From: Treponema sp.
Lineage (GTDB): Bacteria > Spirochaetota > Spirochaetia > Treponematales > Breznakiellaceae
Assembly (NCBI GenBank): GCA_031283905.1
Contig: JAITAW010000107.1
Location: 1 to 5,772 of the forward strand
Direction: 5' to 3'
Length of the DNA: 5,772 nucleotides
Within the stretch, counting starts at the first letter, position 1. Each line of letters opens with the position of its first letter. Shown one piece after another: positions 4,965-5,772 of this stretch. The position numbers and the translations under genes are program-made. The notes beneath the pieces were generated by a model. That model did not search any database. It was not told the DNA's origin and saw nothing but the letters and a program-made list of their open reading frames with translations.

Positions 4965-5560
4965 TTGCCGGATCCTCCTAAGTATGCCGCCGCCGCCCGC
5001 GCCGAGGCTTTCACCACATTCGCTACGGCGCGGCTTGTTATCGTTGACGCGGTGATGGCGGCAACATCCTCTTTTACCGTAAATGCGCGGCTCGCGGACA
5101 TCCCGCTGAATTGGCCGGTGAACGTGAGCTTTTTCGCCTTATCCACATAATAAGCCGGCGACGCGGCGTTTGCTCCAAGTCCGGGCGTGTCCGCATGTTC
5201 AAGAATCTTAACGCGGGTGATTTTTGCGTCGGTTCCCACACCGGTGAGAATTTTAATGGGTCCGCCGTAACTTGCGCCCGAAGCCTGAATCGCAAGCCCG
5301 ATAGTCGCGCCGGAGTTTCGTATTTCGTACACAATTTGGAAGGTTACGGACGCGTCGGGCGAAGCAACGCTAGCGGTAACATCTTCAAAAGCGTCCATGT
5401 GCGGAAAAAGTTCCCGCAAAGAGGCTTCCAGATCCGTTTTTTGCCGCCCGGCGATGACCCTTGACGTACCCGCGTACACAAACGCCAGCCCCACGCAGGC
5501 GATTGCCGCGTAAACCGCCAGCACAAACCCGAGTTTCAGCATTTCTTTCACATCCTTCAT
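4961..5560 (-). CDS. rnfG: Rnf complex subunit RnfG, periplasmic FMN-binding
   Basis: 199 residues. One N-terminal membrane helix (about 8-30) anchors a periplasm-facing FMN-binding domain. Family marks are YGGPIKILTGVG (98-109), ILEHADTPGLGA (119-130) and the flavinylation region AAITASTITSRAV (167-179). The FMN-accepting Thr of 'S-G-A-T-x-T-S' falls at T173, but the preceding residues are T-A-S instead of the common S-G-A. ATG 5560 is chosen over the in-frame ATG at 5716. It has GGAGG (5572-5568) 7 nt upstream and gives the proper family N-terminus, and residues upstream of it would merely be rnfD read in the wrong frame. The start overlaps the rnfD stop (ATGA) and the stop overlaps the rnfE start. 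FMN would be attached by an ApbE-type transferase encoded elsewhere. Confidence 0.95.
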   Translation of the reverse strand: MKDVKEMLKLGFVLAVYAAIACVGLAFVYAGTSRVIAGRQKTDLEASLRELFPHMDAFEDVTASVASPDASVTFQIVYEIRNSGATIGLAIQASGASYGGPIKILTGVGTDAKITRVKILEHADTPGLGANAASPAYYVDKAKKLTFTGQFSGMSASRAFTVKEDVAAITASTITSRAVANVVKASARAAAAYLGGSGK

Positions 5561-5772
5561 TTCCCCGCCTCCGTTGCCTCCGCCGCGCCGGTTTTCGCGG
5601 ACGGCTTTTTTTGAGGTACGTATCCGTATTTTCTGGGCAATAGCTTGTTGAGGAAGGGGGTGAAGGCGTTCATTATGAGTATACCGTAGGTAACGCCTTC
5701 CGGGAAAGCGCCCCATTTTCGTATCAGTACCGTGATGAGACCCGCGCCCGCGCCGAACAGGAGTTTTCCCTT
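5557..5772 (-). CDS. rnfD: Rnf complex subunit RnfD, C-terminal end (5' part outside window)
   Basis: 71 residues remain, starting KGKLLFGAGAGLITVLIRKW at the window edge and continuing with WGAFPEGVTYGILIMNAFTP (20-39) and FLNKLLPRKYG. This is the conserved last transmembrane pair and tail of RnfD/NqrB, where 'P-EG-.Y-.I-L-.N...P-.D/N' closes the protein. A hydrophilic Ala/Lys/Glu tail of about 20 residues follows. RnfD is a membrane subunit with covalent FMN; its flavinylation motif and most helices lie to the right of the window. The TGA (5559-5557) overlaps rnfG's ATG. rnfC is expected upstream. Confidence 0.93.
   Translation of the reverse strand, partial: KGKLLFGAGAGLITVLIRKWGAFPEGVTYGILIMNAFTPFLNKLLPRKYGYVPQKKPSAKTGAAEATEAGK
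5568..5572 (-). promoter_or_regulatory. Shine-Dalgarno of rnfG, deciding the start
   Basis: On the - strand GGAGG lies 7 nt before ATG 5560, within the last codons of rnfD. It supports the 199-residue RnfG over a longer in-frame reading from 5716. Confidence 0.75.

Noticed and set aside
4961..5716. RnfG extended to an in-frame ATG at 5716
   Set aside because: The extra 52 residues are basic and unlike the family, and they coincide with the rnfD reading frame. A good Shine-Dalgarno and ATGA overlap support the start at 5560.

Overview
The window looks like a chromosomal segment from an anaerobic bacterium of roughly balanced base composition. The Rnf proteins are of the anaerobe (clostridial/spirochete) style. 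The truncated gene at the left edge ends like the cyclase-TPR proteins common in spirochetes. A Treponema-like spirochete, possibly of the termite-gut type, is my best guess. This rests on recalled family resemblance, not on a search.

Layout. (1) Positions 2-238, + strand: the C-terminal tail of a TPR-bearing protein, probably an adenylate/guanylate cyclase. (2) Positions 239-1456: about 1.2 kb without a convincing intact gene. It holds what look like gene fossils (a frameshifted IS4-type transposase N-terminus around 425-687 and a short FISUMP/DUF1566-like tail at 1301-1390), two related hairpins sharing a CCGCAAAG arm, and a stretch with mutually exclusive hairpins. (3) Positions 1457-2802, - strand: a two-gene unit, a small YtrA-type GntR regulator followed 17 nt later by a two-TM slipin/stomatin (SPFH) protein with a GTG start. 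(4) Positions 2842-2915: a strong rho-independent terminator whose stem is one unit of a 23-bp tandem hairpin repeat; it separates the rnf operon from gntR. (5) Positions 2939-5772, - strand: rnfD (C-terminal part only), rnfG, rnfE, rnfA and rnfB, in the usual C-D-G-E-A-B order, with rnfC expected just outside the right edge.

How the genes work together. The Rnf proteins form a membrane ferredoxin:NAD+ oxidoreductase that couples electron transfer to Na+ or H+ movement. RnfB collects electrons from ferredoxin through several [4Fe-4S] clusters. RnfA and RnfE are paired six-helix membrane subunits with an intramembrane Fe-S site. RnfD and RnfG carry covalent FMN. The genes are tightly packed: ATGA overlaps at D/G and G/E, and 9-10 nt gaps with Shine-Dalgarno sites over the preceding stop codon at E/A and A/B. 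The gntR-slipin pair is probably a separate envelope-stress or membrane-domain unit. It could receive read-through from rnf, because no clear promoter was seen in the short gap.

No undescribed system stands out as certain. The most unusual items are the GntR-slipin pair without NfeD, the tandem-repeat terminator, the non-canonical FMN-attachment motif of RnfG, and the relic-rich intergenic region.
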